This document shows positions 35,834-46,389 of a DNA stretch of 64,000 nt, piece after piece. The stretch is from Dermanyssus gallinae (Eukaryota; Arthropoda; Arachnida; Mesostigmata; Dermanyssidae), in the NCBI GenBank assembly GCA_003439945.1, contig QVRM01002785.1, positions 62,001 to 126,000 on the forward strand, read 5' to 3'. The notes under the pieces are model-generated. The model was not told where the DNA came from. It saw nothing but the letters and a program-made list of their open reading frames with translations, and ran no database searches. A program made the translations under genes and the position numbers. Position 1 is the stretch's first letter. Every line of letters begins with the position of its first letter.

Positions 35834-36321
35834 AAGTTTATTAACTGGTAGCAATTAAGTGCTGAATCGAGGATGGTTCGATTCGTGATATGATTACCGT
35901 AAGCCGTTTTTCCCGGCCGCCCGATATACAAATACATACAAATGGTGTTACCATATTATTGACTTGATGCAAAAATAATATTCTTTAAAATGTGCATTCT
36001 TCCGATTGTGCCTATGAGCGTAATGGCAAAATATTATTACTTTTAGCGCAAAAGCTTAAACATAAGACATCGCAGGATCTCTATTTTTGCAAACCTTCTG
36101 TACGCGACTACTTTGCTTAATCTAAGCAGCGTTGTCTTTCAAACGAAAAATGTTCTTAGTATGTTCGGTTTTTCAACCGATAATTTCGTTCTCTCACGAT
36201 GGTATATTTTGAGAAGTGAAGTCTGGCCAACTACATCGCTGTAACAGCAAACTGTAATTTCACGCTCATTCTAACGCAAGACATCCCCGTCTCCCAAAAA
36301 ATATCTTTTTAACAACTTCTA
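35834..36321. other. No recognised feature
   Basis: No coding or repeat pattern was recognised. Confidence 0.3.
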
Positions 36322-36393
36322 CCACACGCTGAACAGAGTGTATATTACCACACGTACTACGTATGTAGTAATATACACTGCTGTTACACCCTG
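36322..36393. mobile_element. 72-bp hairpin element with TA flanks (candidate MITE)
   Basis: AGTGTATATTAC at 36337-36348 is the exact reverse complement of 36368-36379. Outside this stem, CCACACGCTGAACAG on the left pairs imperfectly with CTGTTACACCCTG on the right. Both ends abut TA (36320-36321 and 36394-36395). The right end CACCCTG is like the CAGGGTG terminus of the foldback elements at 44.9 and 60.9 kb. It may be a very small relative. Confidence 0.5.
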
Positions 36394-36535
36394 TATAGTA
36401 TACGTATGCCAGTAGGATATATGAATATAAACTGTGAACTCTTTAAACCTCACTGCTGAGTTTTGCTTATCTAGAAAGCTTACCAAGACTTTTTAATGCA
36501 ACACAGTTCGTGTGGGTTATTCAATTTCAGAATTG

Positions 36536-36539
<4 letters not shown>
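36394..36539. other. No recognised feature
   Basis: No coding or repeat pattern was recognised. Confidence 0.3.

Positions 36540-36566
<27 letters not shown>
36540..36566. repeat. (TA)n microsatellite
   Basis: About 13 TA units. Confidence 0.93.
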
Positions 36567-36567
<1 letters not shown>

Positions 36568-38084
36568 TCGCTAAACGTCTATATATTTTATTTTTAGGGG
36601 CATAAATACATATATTATAGCCTCTGTGCAACCTTTTCAGTCACTTCAACTTGATAAGGAGAGACTGCAGTCAGAAAACAATCTTTTATCCATAGAAACC
36701 TTATCCATCCCTTCGCAGCTGATATTTGCGAGACTAATTTGCAAGCTATTAACGCACCAGAGTTGCTGCACTTTTTCCTATGTGAAGTGAAGGTCGCGCC
36801 ATAAAATATGCATGGAAAAAATAAAAGAATATATCTTCGTTTAATACCTTACTCATCAGGAACAATGGAGCAGTTTGATCAAACTATAGCTGCGGATCGT
36901 TAAAACCAGCTCCACTTGCCCTTGAAAAGACTGCTTCAAAACGAAAGAAAATTGCTGAACTGCCAGAACTTTTTTGCTCTCATAAGCACCGTGCTGTACC
37001 CGATGCTGGTATAACATGCTTCCCTCATTTACCAAATAATTATATGGTATTGACATTTGTGCTGTTGACTTTGATTATGAAGTCAATAACACTGTCTATC
37101 GACTTTTTACACACACACACAAGTGAATTAGACGTATGCGTTACGTTTCAACGTGTTTTGAACACCACATTACTAAAATAGTGGAGGCATTATTGCGTCC
37201 TGTAAACATTGTTTTCCGCCGCTATCATTACGAGCCCTGATTTACACTTTCAGAGCTCTTGTTTTTCCCAAACTTACGCGGTTTGCAAATTGCATCTGGT
37301 TTTCACGGGAATGAGAACTAGGTGCAATTTCTGGTTTTCACTCCTGTGAAATATAGAAAATTGGCAGTAGAACTGCAAGATGTGTTCCTGAGACGCCCCA
37401 GGCTGAGGTGCCCTTGAGGAATGGCATTAAATGTTACCCTCTAGCAATGACTCGCTCTTTGAGCAGTGCAACAAAATCTCTATACGACAGCTTACAAAAT
37501 ACGACTTGCTATAGATTTACCGACGCCGACACAGGCAATGATGATAACAATGCAGTTACTAGATCGACTCCGGCATTCAGCTCTTTATCGTCCGCTTTTT
37601 CTAGTCTCACTTAAGCCCGTTTTAGTTAATCTCAACAGACACTATAAACGAATAGTCTGACTTATATAAATTGTTTCAATGTTTCCATCATCAGTGCTAC
37701 TTTCTTTGCCGCCGACATGTGAACCAGAGAGGAAGTTAGTACACGCTTAGGTGGGAACAATTCTCCGTTTAGCCAATAATATATTTATACCTGTTATGTG
37801 TTTATAGAAACAGTATAATGTATGCTGTCTTCTACCCTTACTGAATGTGGTAGAGTGGGAGAGATGACCCGTGTGTCCCAAGTAGCCGCACAGTTTTTTG
37901 TAAAAACTGCAAATTGTAGTCAATGTTGGCATTACGCAAATCTTGCATGCATAAAAACGGCCTATTAAACGGCAGGTGCTTTAGTTCGCTCACGGCAATC
38001 ATTGTTACATTTATTTTAATGCACGTTTCTGGGAAGACCTGGTTTAAAAATAAACTGAACAAAACTCCACGACTTTGCATACAG
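36567..38084. other. No recognised gene
   Basis: Short CA run at about 37111-37120. Open frames at 37408-37660 and 37838-38170 lack motifs that I know. Confidence 0.3.
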
Positions 38085-38165
38085 GCAAGGTGGTCTAGCG
38101 GAAAAGCACTGCCTTGCCGTGTTCTGGGTCCGAACCCATGAGAGTTCATGGGTTTGGATCCAATG
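38085..38165 (+). mobile_element. tRNA-like SINE head (candidate)
   Basis: GCAAGGTGGTCTAGCGGAAA is A-box-like, and TTCATGGGTTTGGATCCAA is B-box-like, with a GGGTCCGAACCC motif between them. Spacing is longer than in a normal tRNA and no cloverleaf with an acceptor stem forms, so a SINE head is more likely than a tRNA gene. Confidence 0.45.
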
Positions 38166-38617
38166 GGCAACGCTGGTTATAACACAGATTAAAAATATTC
38201 AGAAAATACAGGTTTTAAGAGCTCTTCGTATTTGATAAATTTGATACTGAAGTGCTAATTCCTTCAAAACAAAAATCGGAGGTAGGTTAGATTCATTCTA
38301 TGGTGTGGTTATGCATATCTAGGTGTTAAAATTTACAAAGAAAAGTGAGTGAGTAACTCTATTGAAAGCAGACTTTTCATTAAAATATGTATATAATGAC
38401 ACGTCTCACAAGGATTTAAACGCATTTTAAAGACAACCTTGTGTTACTACTAGAAGTTTGATACAAATCGACCTATGAAGCCACGATCTTCTGTGTAGAC
38501 CGAAGAGGTTACTTTGAGCTAAGGAGTAAGCCAATTAATTTCTTTAGAAAATGCCGCACAGTATCGTCCGTTGCGACACCAGTTTTAGTGTCCGGCGTTA
38601 TATGGATACCTAGATAG

Positions 38618-38619
<2 letters not shown>
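38166..38619. other. No certain feature
   Basis: On the minus strand, near 38515-38615, YLGIHITPDTKTGVA followed by a Lys/Leu-rich string has a weak likeness to the LINE thumb box YLGV-IT-D. Too short to call. Confidence 0.3.

Positions 38620-38662
<43 letters not shown>
38620..38662. repeat. (TA)n microsatellite
   Basis: About 21 TA units. Confidence 0.95.
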
Positions 38663-38665
<3 letters not shown>

Positions 38666-38784
38666 ACCTGATGCATACACCCGATGTAAATATGTATACA
38701 CATGTAGATAATGTAAATAGTATCGTTTATTTCCAAGGAACCCTGGACAATTTACCGAATGATGCAAGGGACTTGATCTTCAAC

Positions 38785-39240
38785 TGTCGGTGTATGCTGT
38801 TCCTCACTTTGGCCACAACAATCCTGCACATATACATTGGGCAACTAGGGAGTTAGGAGTTAACTGCAAAAAGGTCTATAAAGACCTAGTTGTGTTAACG
38901 ACATCCAATCTAGAAGTAGCAACGTCGGCTACGAGGAGAATGAACTGGGTTCTGCGTTCATTTGTGATCCAACAACCTTATTTATATATAAAACTACACA
39001 AACAGTATGTTCTCCCGATCTTGGCATATGCCTCACCTGCGTGGAATCTGGGTTATTCTCGTGATGATAGGATACTGGTTGGTATTTATAAAAAGTTTGT
39101 CAAACGTGTTGCATACCGCTGCAACATTAGCAAAAACGACGTTGAATGCGACAATATTGTTAAAATGTTGGATATAGTTGCCATACGCACGTTTACTCGC
39201 ATATGTAAAGGGCCAGAGCAAGCAGTAAGATTTTTTTAGA
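38785..39240 (+). pseudogene. CR1/L2-like LINE ORF2 C-terminal fragment
   Basis: A 149-codon frame (38790-39239) reads YKDLVVLTTSNLEVATSATR, MNWVLRSFV, YIKLHKQYVLPILAYASPAW and KFVKRVAYRC. This follows the RT thumb/connection pattern of CR1-like LINEs (DLGV-...-A...LG-I-R-F, LYKSLVRP-LEYAS-VW). There is no RT core, so the copy is 5'-truncated or worn. The frame is fairly clean for its length, so it may be younger than most relics here. Confidence 0.72.
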
Positions 39241-41529
39241 TGAATATTGCCGGCTTGCAATAACCTTCTTCTGTGATCTCAATAAAGCGCCCCCTGCCAA
39301 GAGGTATGTGAATAGTTATTAGAAAGCCTTTTTTTGGAGCGGAATGATCCTGCATCGTCTAAAGAATTTGGTCCGCCGTTATTGGATCTTTGGAATATGA
39401 TGCGATGACTGCTCGTGACCTATACCTTGCATAGACAAGGCCTGCAGTTAGCATACCGAAAGGGCAGCTAAAGAGGTTGCCTTGAACCCTTTTATCGTTT
39501 TGCTAAAATACTACTAGGTTGGTACTGCACGTGTTTGTAAGTGTGAAGTTAAACAATTTCGAAAACCTTCTTGCAAAATTAACATTCAAAAACACTTTCC
39601 AAGAAGAAAAAAAGAAGAAAGAAAATGCAAGCCCTCTAGTAAACTCGCTCTTAGATATCGGTATCACGCCCTAACACGATTGATGTAAAACATTGCCATC
39701 CAAGTCAAACTGCCGTACTTTTCATCTTAGAAAGTAAGAAGTGCGCAACGGCTTGGACCCCGACTTCACTGCAACCATCCAAAATGCGAAATCCAAATTG
39801 AAGTGGCACTTGAATCTGAACAGCGTTGGGCTGATTCTTTCATTTATTCATAGCAGTATCAGGAAATACTTGAGTATCTCGTTCTGGTCACATATTTGGC
39901 TACAGTTTTACTCATTTTCACAAAGTAAAAGTGAACCAACTAGGCCGTGTTATAATAAAAACCCGATAGGAAAGCTGCCTCTACTTTTTGCTCAGATGTC
40001 ATCGTTTGATTGACTATCTACAACATTATCTAGAAACAATTTCTCATTTTCATAATGTGCGACAACCCTAGTCAGAAATATCAATCCCATGTGCGTAAGA
40101 CTATTCTTATATTATAGGGGTGCGATTCATTTTCTTTCGTCGTTTTTTGACGCAGGATAAAAGTGCGATCTAATATTCCGTGGAGAAAACATCTTTGTGC
40201 TCACTGAACCTGAAATAAGAAGCCTCTGTTTTTTTTCCTTCTTCCTAGCGTCAGAACTCTTACCGGCGCTTCTCCGGTACTAGCTTTCTTGTACCATCTC
40301 TCATGCCAGGCTTATTTCTCTCCTTTTCTGCCACATGTAGTCCAACATAGGCCTATGCACTCTGATCAGTTCGATGCAAAGTTGGCCACGTTGTGCGTTG
40401 GGCTAGGGCAGCTCCTATCACAGATGGCAAGACTGTGTTTAAATTGAGCGTTTTACAGCCAATAACTTTGCTGACCTAGGCTTTGACAGGTGGCAGCGGT
40501 GTAGGCACGTAAAGACGTCACAGCCGTCTAGCATTTTGCAATAGTATACGATCCATTATAATCTTTGGTGGGCGTCATAGTGAAAGAGCCAATCAACTGC
40601 ATTAAGAAATTGGGGTTGTTGAATTGTTGTGAGCCAGTGAGATTTCTAGAAGTAAATGTGTGTAGGGACAAAGGTATTTTTTTCTAAACAATTTGAGATG
40701 TGAATTAACCCTCTTATTTTACACTATCAAAAATGGGGCCTACGGCCGTACGTATTTGCTCTGTAACCTCTTCTTGTCGTATAAGAGCAATTTTACCGTT
40801 CATAAGGAGCTCATTTTTGAAAATGCTTTTTCAGCGCAAATCTAGCTCGGTATCGGTACTCAAGAGTTTCAGAGCTCACTTTCTTTCTTTTGTTACAACT
40901 CGTAATGTGTCCTCATTCTGCACATACTCTATTTAAGTAAACAAATATATATGTTTTGTGAAACCGTCTTCTCCGGAGGACAAATTTATTTAAATTCATT
41001 AATTCTTCATTGGGCTTGAAATTTCCATAATTACACAAAGTCAAACAATTCTAACCATTAAGGGCATTTTCCATTAAGGGCTATCGCCCGCGTCTGCCCG
41101 CTCTTTTAATGTAATATGATTGATTAAGTGCAATATGGTTGATTAACTAATGTGCTCTGACGTAAACCGACACAACAAAAGAGGGCATCAGACACGCAGG
41201 ATAGATTTAAGGAGATATTCATTATTCCATGTACTCTGTTGTAACTACGCTTTGCCATGCATACAGCCTTGCATAGAATACTGAGTTATCACTCATGCGC
41301 TTGACCGATGGCTCGATCGAAGGATGCATTGGTATAAGTGCCAGCTAGCTTGACTAAATAATTAAAAATGAGACCCACACACTTTCAGTACAATTTTACG
41401 GGAAGCATTTTTCTACGCTCGTCCAACGGCCCAACGCTTTATTCTGTAGGTAGCGCTCGGTTACTGCGCGATTCGGTTTGCTCCCAATCACAAGAGTATC
41501 TCCGGTGCGTAGGGCTTGAAACGAACCAC
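39241..41529. other. No recognised gene
   Basis: A short region near 39315-39410 (FLERNDPASSKEFGPPLLDLWN) may continue the LINE C-terminus but is weak. Otherwise AT-rich with no motif. Confidence 0.3.
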
Positions 41530-41880
41530 AAGCGAACCGTTGGGTGGGTCGGCATCGGCGACTCTGCACTGGTTCTGCCTGTTGCGTGACATTGCGCTGA
41601 TGTACCCTTGACTTCTTTGCGAGTTCTTGCCGAGCGAGCATTAGTCGTCAACGCTTCTCTCCGAACCGTAGCCGGTAACGAGCACGCCATAGTTAACATG
41701 CTCAGTTGAGCCATCATCAGCTAATCGTACACGCCGATGCTGCTGCTGTTGCTGCTGTAAGAGACAAAGCGGATCTAGCAGACGCCGATCGTGACAGAAA
41801 CGGAGCCGGCCGAGGTAACCGCCTTCTACGGAGCGAGTTCGGATCCACTGTCTAAGTCGACTTCGACGGTGCACGTGGCA
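41530..41880 (-). pseudogene. Cathepsin L-like protease fragment 1, dead
   Basis: Minus strand, shifting frames: CTVEVDLDSGSELAP, a TAG, KAVTSAGSVSVTIGV, then STEHVNYGVLVTGYGSE, then KNSQRSQGYISAMSRNRQNQ and CRVADAHPTV. This follows the C-terminal half of papain-family cathepsin L (K-AVA-VGPVSVAID ... L-HGVLVVGYG ... VKNSWG ... GYI-MSRN--NQCGIA---SYPTV). The catalytic His of NHGVL reads Tyr (codon TAT on the minus strand, complement of 41689-41691). A (CTG/CAG)n run interrupts it near 41739-41757. No N-terminal exon with the active-site Cys was found. Confidence 0.85.
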
Positions 41881-42189
41881 CGTGCATGCCCAGTCCACAA
41901 AAGAATGCAGCGAAAACGCTATGCAAATTTACACAAGTATATGCCAACATCCGCTATGGGTTACTGTTCCGGAATCCTGGAAGAGTTTTTTGTAACACAA
42001 AAGTGCAACACATATTGCGAACCTTGGGCATCTATGGAGAATCCAAAGATATATATATATATATAAGTGAGGTTACAATTCAGTCACAATTTTCCACGTC
42101 CACGTCGACGATCGGTATTGTGATGGTCGCGTCTCGTAGCGATTTCGATTTAAAACCCCCGTTACGTCTCCGCGTATTTGCTGGCCAGC
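41881..42189. other. Spacer with a short (TA)n run
   Basis: (TA)n at about 42047-42064. The plus-strand frames over it are not recognisable. Confidence 0.4.
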
Positions 42190-42434
42190 CTTGGGCACAA
42201 TGTCAACCCCGCAGGCCGCAGACACCAGAAAAAGTCGCTCGTCTGTCGGAATTGAAATCGACAAAGGCCCGGCTCACGAAAGTGGTTTCCGAGCTGAGAG
42301 ATAATTGCCTGCATACGCCGATCAAGCAAAGATTCGAGAAGCTGGCTGCGGAAGCGGGGAGCGTCGGGCCCGCAGAGAAGAAAGGCGAAGAAGGGAAAGA
42401 AGACGAGAACATGAGTTTCGGTCTGGTCGACTAG
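42190..42434 (+). CDS. Possible gag-like N-terminal coiled coil
   Basis: The end of a 182-codon frame reads TPEKVARLSELKSTKARLTK and IKQRFEKLAAEAGSV, then an acidic tail EEGKEDENM and a stop at 42432. Helical segments of this kind (LK-KR--LR----) open the Gag proteins of some LTR retroelements such as BEL/Pao. There is no downstream polyprotein, protease or LTR, so this could be a relic or chance. The earlier part of the frame reads through a TA run and is not real. Confidence 0.3.
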
Positions 42435-43989
42435 ATAGTGTGTTACAGCCAGCCCTGCAGTGATATGAGAACAGCCTCATGCGCCATCTCGTCATACACA
42501 GTTGACGGGCAACAGCCTAATAAATGACGCTGTGTCTGCGAGAGGAATGCCTGTCCTCATATTAAAAAAAAAGACATTCAGTCAAAATGCTTAGCTTAAA
42601 CCCGAAGCAATACGGCGGCAAAAAAATTGACACAAATTAAATTGTTTCTAATTATGGATAATGTTACCGTTGAACCTTAATTACATTACAACCGCAAATA
42701 TGAATGTCGTGTCCTCCTGAATGTCTGTGTTTTAATCCATAGCGGAATAACATTTTTCGAATTATCGAACGTGAGGGCTAAAGTGAGGTAATTATACTTG
42801 ATCATACTGAGCTACAAATAAAATACCTGTTGGTTCGTTATTACAGCTCATTGTATATTTTTTTGTATCTACAGGAGGGGGAAATATTTTAGACACGCTG
42901 TGCAGGATTACACTCCGGCTGGTAGCTCGACGACTATCATCATTTTTGTATTCGCTGCTAAAACCCTCATGCCTCCTGTCATTCTCCCCATGACCGGGTC
43001 CTATAGGCGGAACTATTGTTGCTTACAGTTATTGAGAGAGTGGCTCTAGTACTGTAATAACCTTTCTTTTATTTATTCAAATAACTTCACTATGTTAGCA
43101 CTTTAACGTGGATAGCCTTTCTTATAACGATAGAACATAGATAAGAACATGTTCGTGTTTAAAACTTTCTATAATAAACTTGCTTTCAAACTGTAGGCTT
43201 AACGCTCCTGTGGGGGCGCCATCGGTTGGATCGACAGCCGCCGAGATCACACGGCCTATTGTATCTACTTGCATCCAACGCGTAAAGGAGGTGAGTGTGC
43301 CCTGTATTTACCGGCAGTTACTTTGTTATACCCTTTCTTTACACAAGATTACATTGTCATCACGCCTTAACTTTACATCGACCCTACTTCGATCCTATGA
43401 ATGGCAACGCCTAGTTTTTGCAACGGTACATCAATCGTCCATCTAAATCCTAATTGCTATTTAAGTCCTACCAGGTATGTACGAAGTGCATATGGATATA
43501 TACGCGGCCAATATAAATTGAGTTTTGTGAATCGAGTTTTCTTTCTGACCTTGCAAAAACGCAGTAAAGTGGAATGAATGGCCTCTAGCTTCGAAACGGA
43601 CGCGAGGTCTTACCGGACATTAATTATTCCACGCTTACTGTTGTAACTAAGCTTCGCTCAAAACCATTCGAAGATCAAATTGGCTTTCACGTTTCAGGGA
43701 AGAGGGTTGACACCCTCTTACAGGGGACAGCCCTATACCTGCTTTTACAGCACAAAGTCTACAGCTAAATCATAACACTATTACTAGAGATGCACAATTA
43801 TACCAATTATTGGTTGACGGAATACTAATCATATAAATATGAGATTTGCATGCACCCAATTTTGGCATAATTACACTGCACGCGTTTTACTGCGTCCAAC
43901 AACACGCTTGACCTCATTCGGTTAGCATCTGGCCATTGCACAATTTAGTTTGATTCTAGGCATATCTTGTAGGTGCGTTGAGCTGGCAG
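42435..43989. other. No recognised gene between the protease fragments
   Basis: I looked here for upstream cathepsin exons (active-site QGQCGSCWAF box) on the minus strand and saw none. The plus-strand frame at 43180-43446 is not recognised. Confidence 0.35.
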
Positions 43990-44358
43990 ACTAACCCTTT
44001 GGGTCGGATATGCCTGGCTGGTAATTCCCCACTGGTTCTGCTTTGCAGACATCTTGTATAGCCTTCCTCCCCCTAATATCTGGTATCCCACGGTGTAGCC
44101 TTCCTCGCCCCTTATATCTGGTATCCCACGGGTTCTTGACGAGCCAGTACCTGATGCGATCAACCAAACCATAGGCGACAACGAGCACGCCATGATTGAG
44201 CAGATCTTTCGTGCAATCCGGGTCATCATAAATGCCGCTGCTGGTAGAAATACAAGCTGCCATCGGGGGCGTCAATCGTGACAGACACGGGACCAACAAA
44301 CCCGACCGCCTTCTACAGAGCCAACTGCGAGCTACTTTCTACGTCAAAGGTGCACGTT
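43990..44358 (-). pseudogene. Cathepsin L-like protease fragment 2, dead
   Basis: Minus strand: CTFDVESSSQLAL, a TAG, KAVGFVGPVSVTIDAPDGSL, then GIYDDPDCTKDLLNHGVLVV, IRYWLVKNPWDTRY and, after a frameshift, MSAKQNQWGITSQAYPTQ. The catalytic His (NHGVL) and Asn (VKNPW) positions are kept. The TAG falls at the same place as in fragment 1. A 38-bp tandem duplication (CGTGGGATACCAGATAT... twice, about 44058-44134) shifts the frame. The conserved Cys of NQCGI is Trp. Upstream exons are missing. Confidence 0.87.
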
Positions 44359-44883
44359 GTTCCGAGATTCTTACGCAAAGACCTACATTCCCCGTCGACA
44401 GCCTTGCGCGGGTAAAAGTTTTCTTCATCGAGGCCCTATTAGCTTGGATGTTTTCAAAGGCTTTGCATCAATAGAGAAACGCAGCAAGCTTAGTTAGCGA
44501 CGTAGCCAATATAACACAATAGTGTACGAATTTATTGGTCTAAAGCTTCGCTGGACGGGTTATATTGGCGTCAGTTATATTGCTCAGGACTAAAAGTCTA
44601 CAAGGTACCACTGTAGCATCACGAGCTCTACAAAAAGTACACGTTGTTCAGTATTCAAACCGATCGGTCAAATATATGAAACGTATTAGAAAAGAGGATG
44701 TCACAGTTCGGTTGTGCATTTAGGTTTTAAGTATTTGGTTATTCTACGTTGTTACAAGTATTTGCTGCTAAAAAACGCCCACGTAAGAATGCAACATCTT
44801 TGAGCCGAGGAACTTGCAAATTCTAAAAAAATGCTAAACACGTTGACCACGAAAAAAATAGAGTGGTAAGTTCTTTATAGGTA
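44359..44883. other. No recognised feature
   Basis: No coding or repeat pattern was recognised. Confidence 0.3.
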
Positions 44884-45935
44884 CAGGGTGTGACTGAAAG
44901 GTTTTTAAAGCGTGCATGGAATTGTAGAGCTCGTTAAAGCAAATATTTTCTCCAATAGAACATGGTCTCTGAGACGTCTTGTTTCGGAGTGAGAATGAAA
45001 TCACTACAATTTGTGATACTGGTGTTTTTGCCCGATATAGGAGCACAAAATGTGCTGTTGCGAGACAACCAGTCCTTCTAGACAGAAACTAACACCTTCG
45101 TGTTCGTGATAAAATTCTGCTCCATCTGAAGAATATGCAAGGTCGGCCAGAAGACGCGACACGGTCGCTTAGAAGAGAATTGCCCAAAAATAAAGTTCTT
45201 TATTAACGTTCACGCCAAATACTTCAAAAGCATAACCCTACAACCACTCACAGCGCTAAAAACGATCATTTTGGTACCAAATATATGTCAAGGCGAGCTG
45301 TGGTTGCGGAGTAATTACGATTTTTTGGAGGGCATGTCCAGATTAAGTGCATGAAAAATGACGCGCTGCGGCTGTCGCGCGACACGTCGGCGGTAGTGAA
45401 CGTCGCCATTAAAAAAGACAGTCATTTTACATGCACTTAATCTGGACATCCCACCGAAAAACCATAATTACTCCGCAACTACAGCTCGCCTTGACATATA
45501 TTTGGTACCAAAATGATCGCCGTTGAATTGCTCATTGACTGAATATGTCCGTTTTTAGCGCTGTGAGTGGCTGTAGGGTTATGATGTTGAAGTATTTGGC
45601 GTGAACGTTAATAAAAAAAACCTTCATTTTTGGCGAATTCTCTTCTAAGCGACCGTGTCGCGCCTTCTGACCGACCTTGCATATTCTTTATGGATGCAGA
45701 ATTTTATCACGAACACGAAGGTGTACTTAGTCTCTGTCTAGGAGGACTGGTTGTCTCGCAACAGCACATTTTGTGCTCCTATGTCGGGCAAAAACACCAG
45801 TGTCACAAATTGTAGTAATTTCACTCTCACTTCGAAACAAGACGTCTCAGAGACCATGTTTTATTAAAAAAAATATTTGCTTTAACGAGCTCTACAATTC
45901 CATGCACGCCTTAAAAACCTTTCAGTCATACCCTG
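44884..45935. mobile_element. Foldback DNA element, about 1.05 kb, TA target
   Basis: The left arm (44884 to about 45355) and right arm (about 45430-45935) are near-perfect reverse complements, for example GGCGAGCTGTGGTTGCGGAG on the left and CTCCGCAACTACAGCTCGCC on the right. The ends are CAGGGTGTGACTG and CAGTCATACCCTG, flanked by TA (44882-44883 and 45936-45937). A loop of about 75 GC-rich bases joins the arms. One arm carries about 30 extra bases (near 45510-45545). There is no coding capacity. The TA target and CAGGGT ends suggest mobilisation by a Tc1/mariner-type transposase; this is an inference. Confidence 0.92.
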
Positions 45936-46389
45936 TATCATAATTCAGGAAAAATCTTCTGCGGCTCTCTGAAGTAATTACCTAAAGTGTGATCCGCCGA
46001 GGAGAATCTGACCTAGGTTAGTTGGAGTGGATTTATCTTCTGATTTATTTCCCAAATTGTCTGCATTTCATAGATGGTTAAGACATTTACACCTAATCTA
46101 GATTCAATGCCACGATCTCTTTTTCTCAAGGCGTCTTAGCGCCCATCTCACCTCGGCGAGCAAATCTAACTACCGCCGATGCGGCTAGCAGTTTTTGCGT
46201 GATACTTAGCGCATCCCTGCGAGCATAACCGGCAGTGGCATTCATCCCCACCTGGTGAAGTCCATGATTCCATTATACACCATTCTATTATTCTAATAAC
46301 TGTTTCTCTTTTCCCAAATCATACTATAGCAGGTGCATCACTTGACATCGAAGTGTACAGGAAGACATTTATTTGTTTATTGTTTTAAA
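45936..46389. other. No recognised feature
   Basis: No coding or repeat pattern was recognised. Confidence 0.3.

Noticed and set aside
38085..38165. Possible tRNA gene
   Set aside because: A- and B-box-like strings are present but no acceptor stem or proper cloverleaf; the same holds for the tRNA-like parts at 23.3, 28.5, 33.3, 34.4, 35.1 and 47.4 kb, which are SINE heads.
41530..44358. Functional cathepsin L gene
   Set aside because: Stops, a lost catalytic His in one copy, a frame-breaking duplication in the other, and no exon with the active-site Cys.
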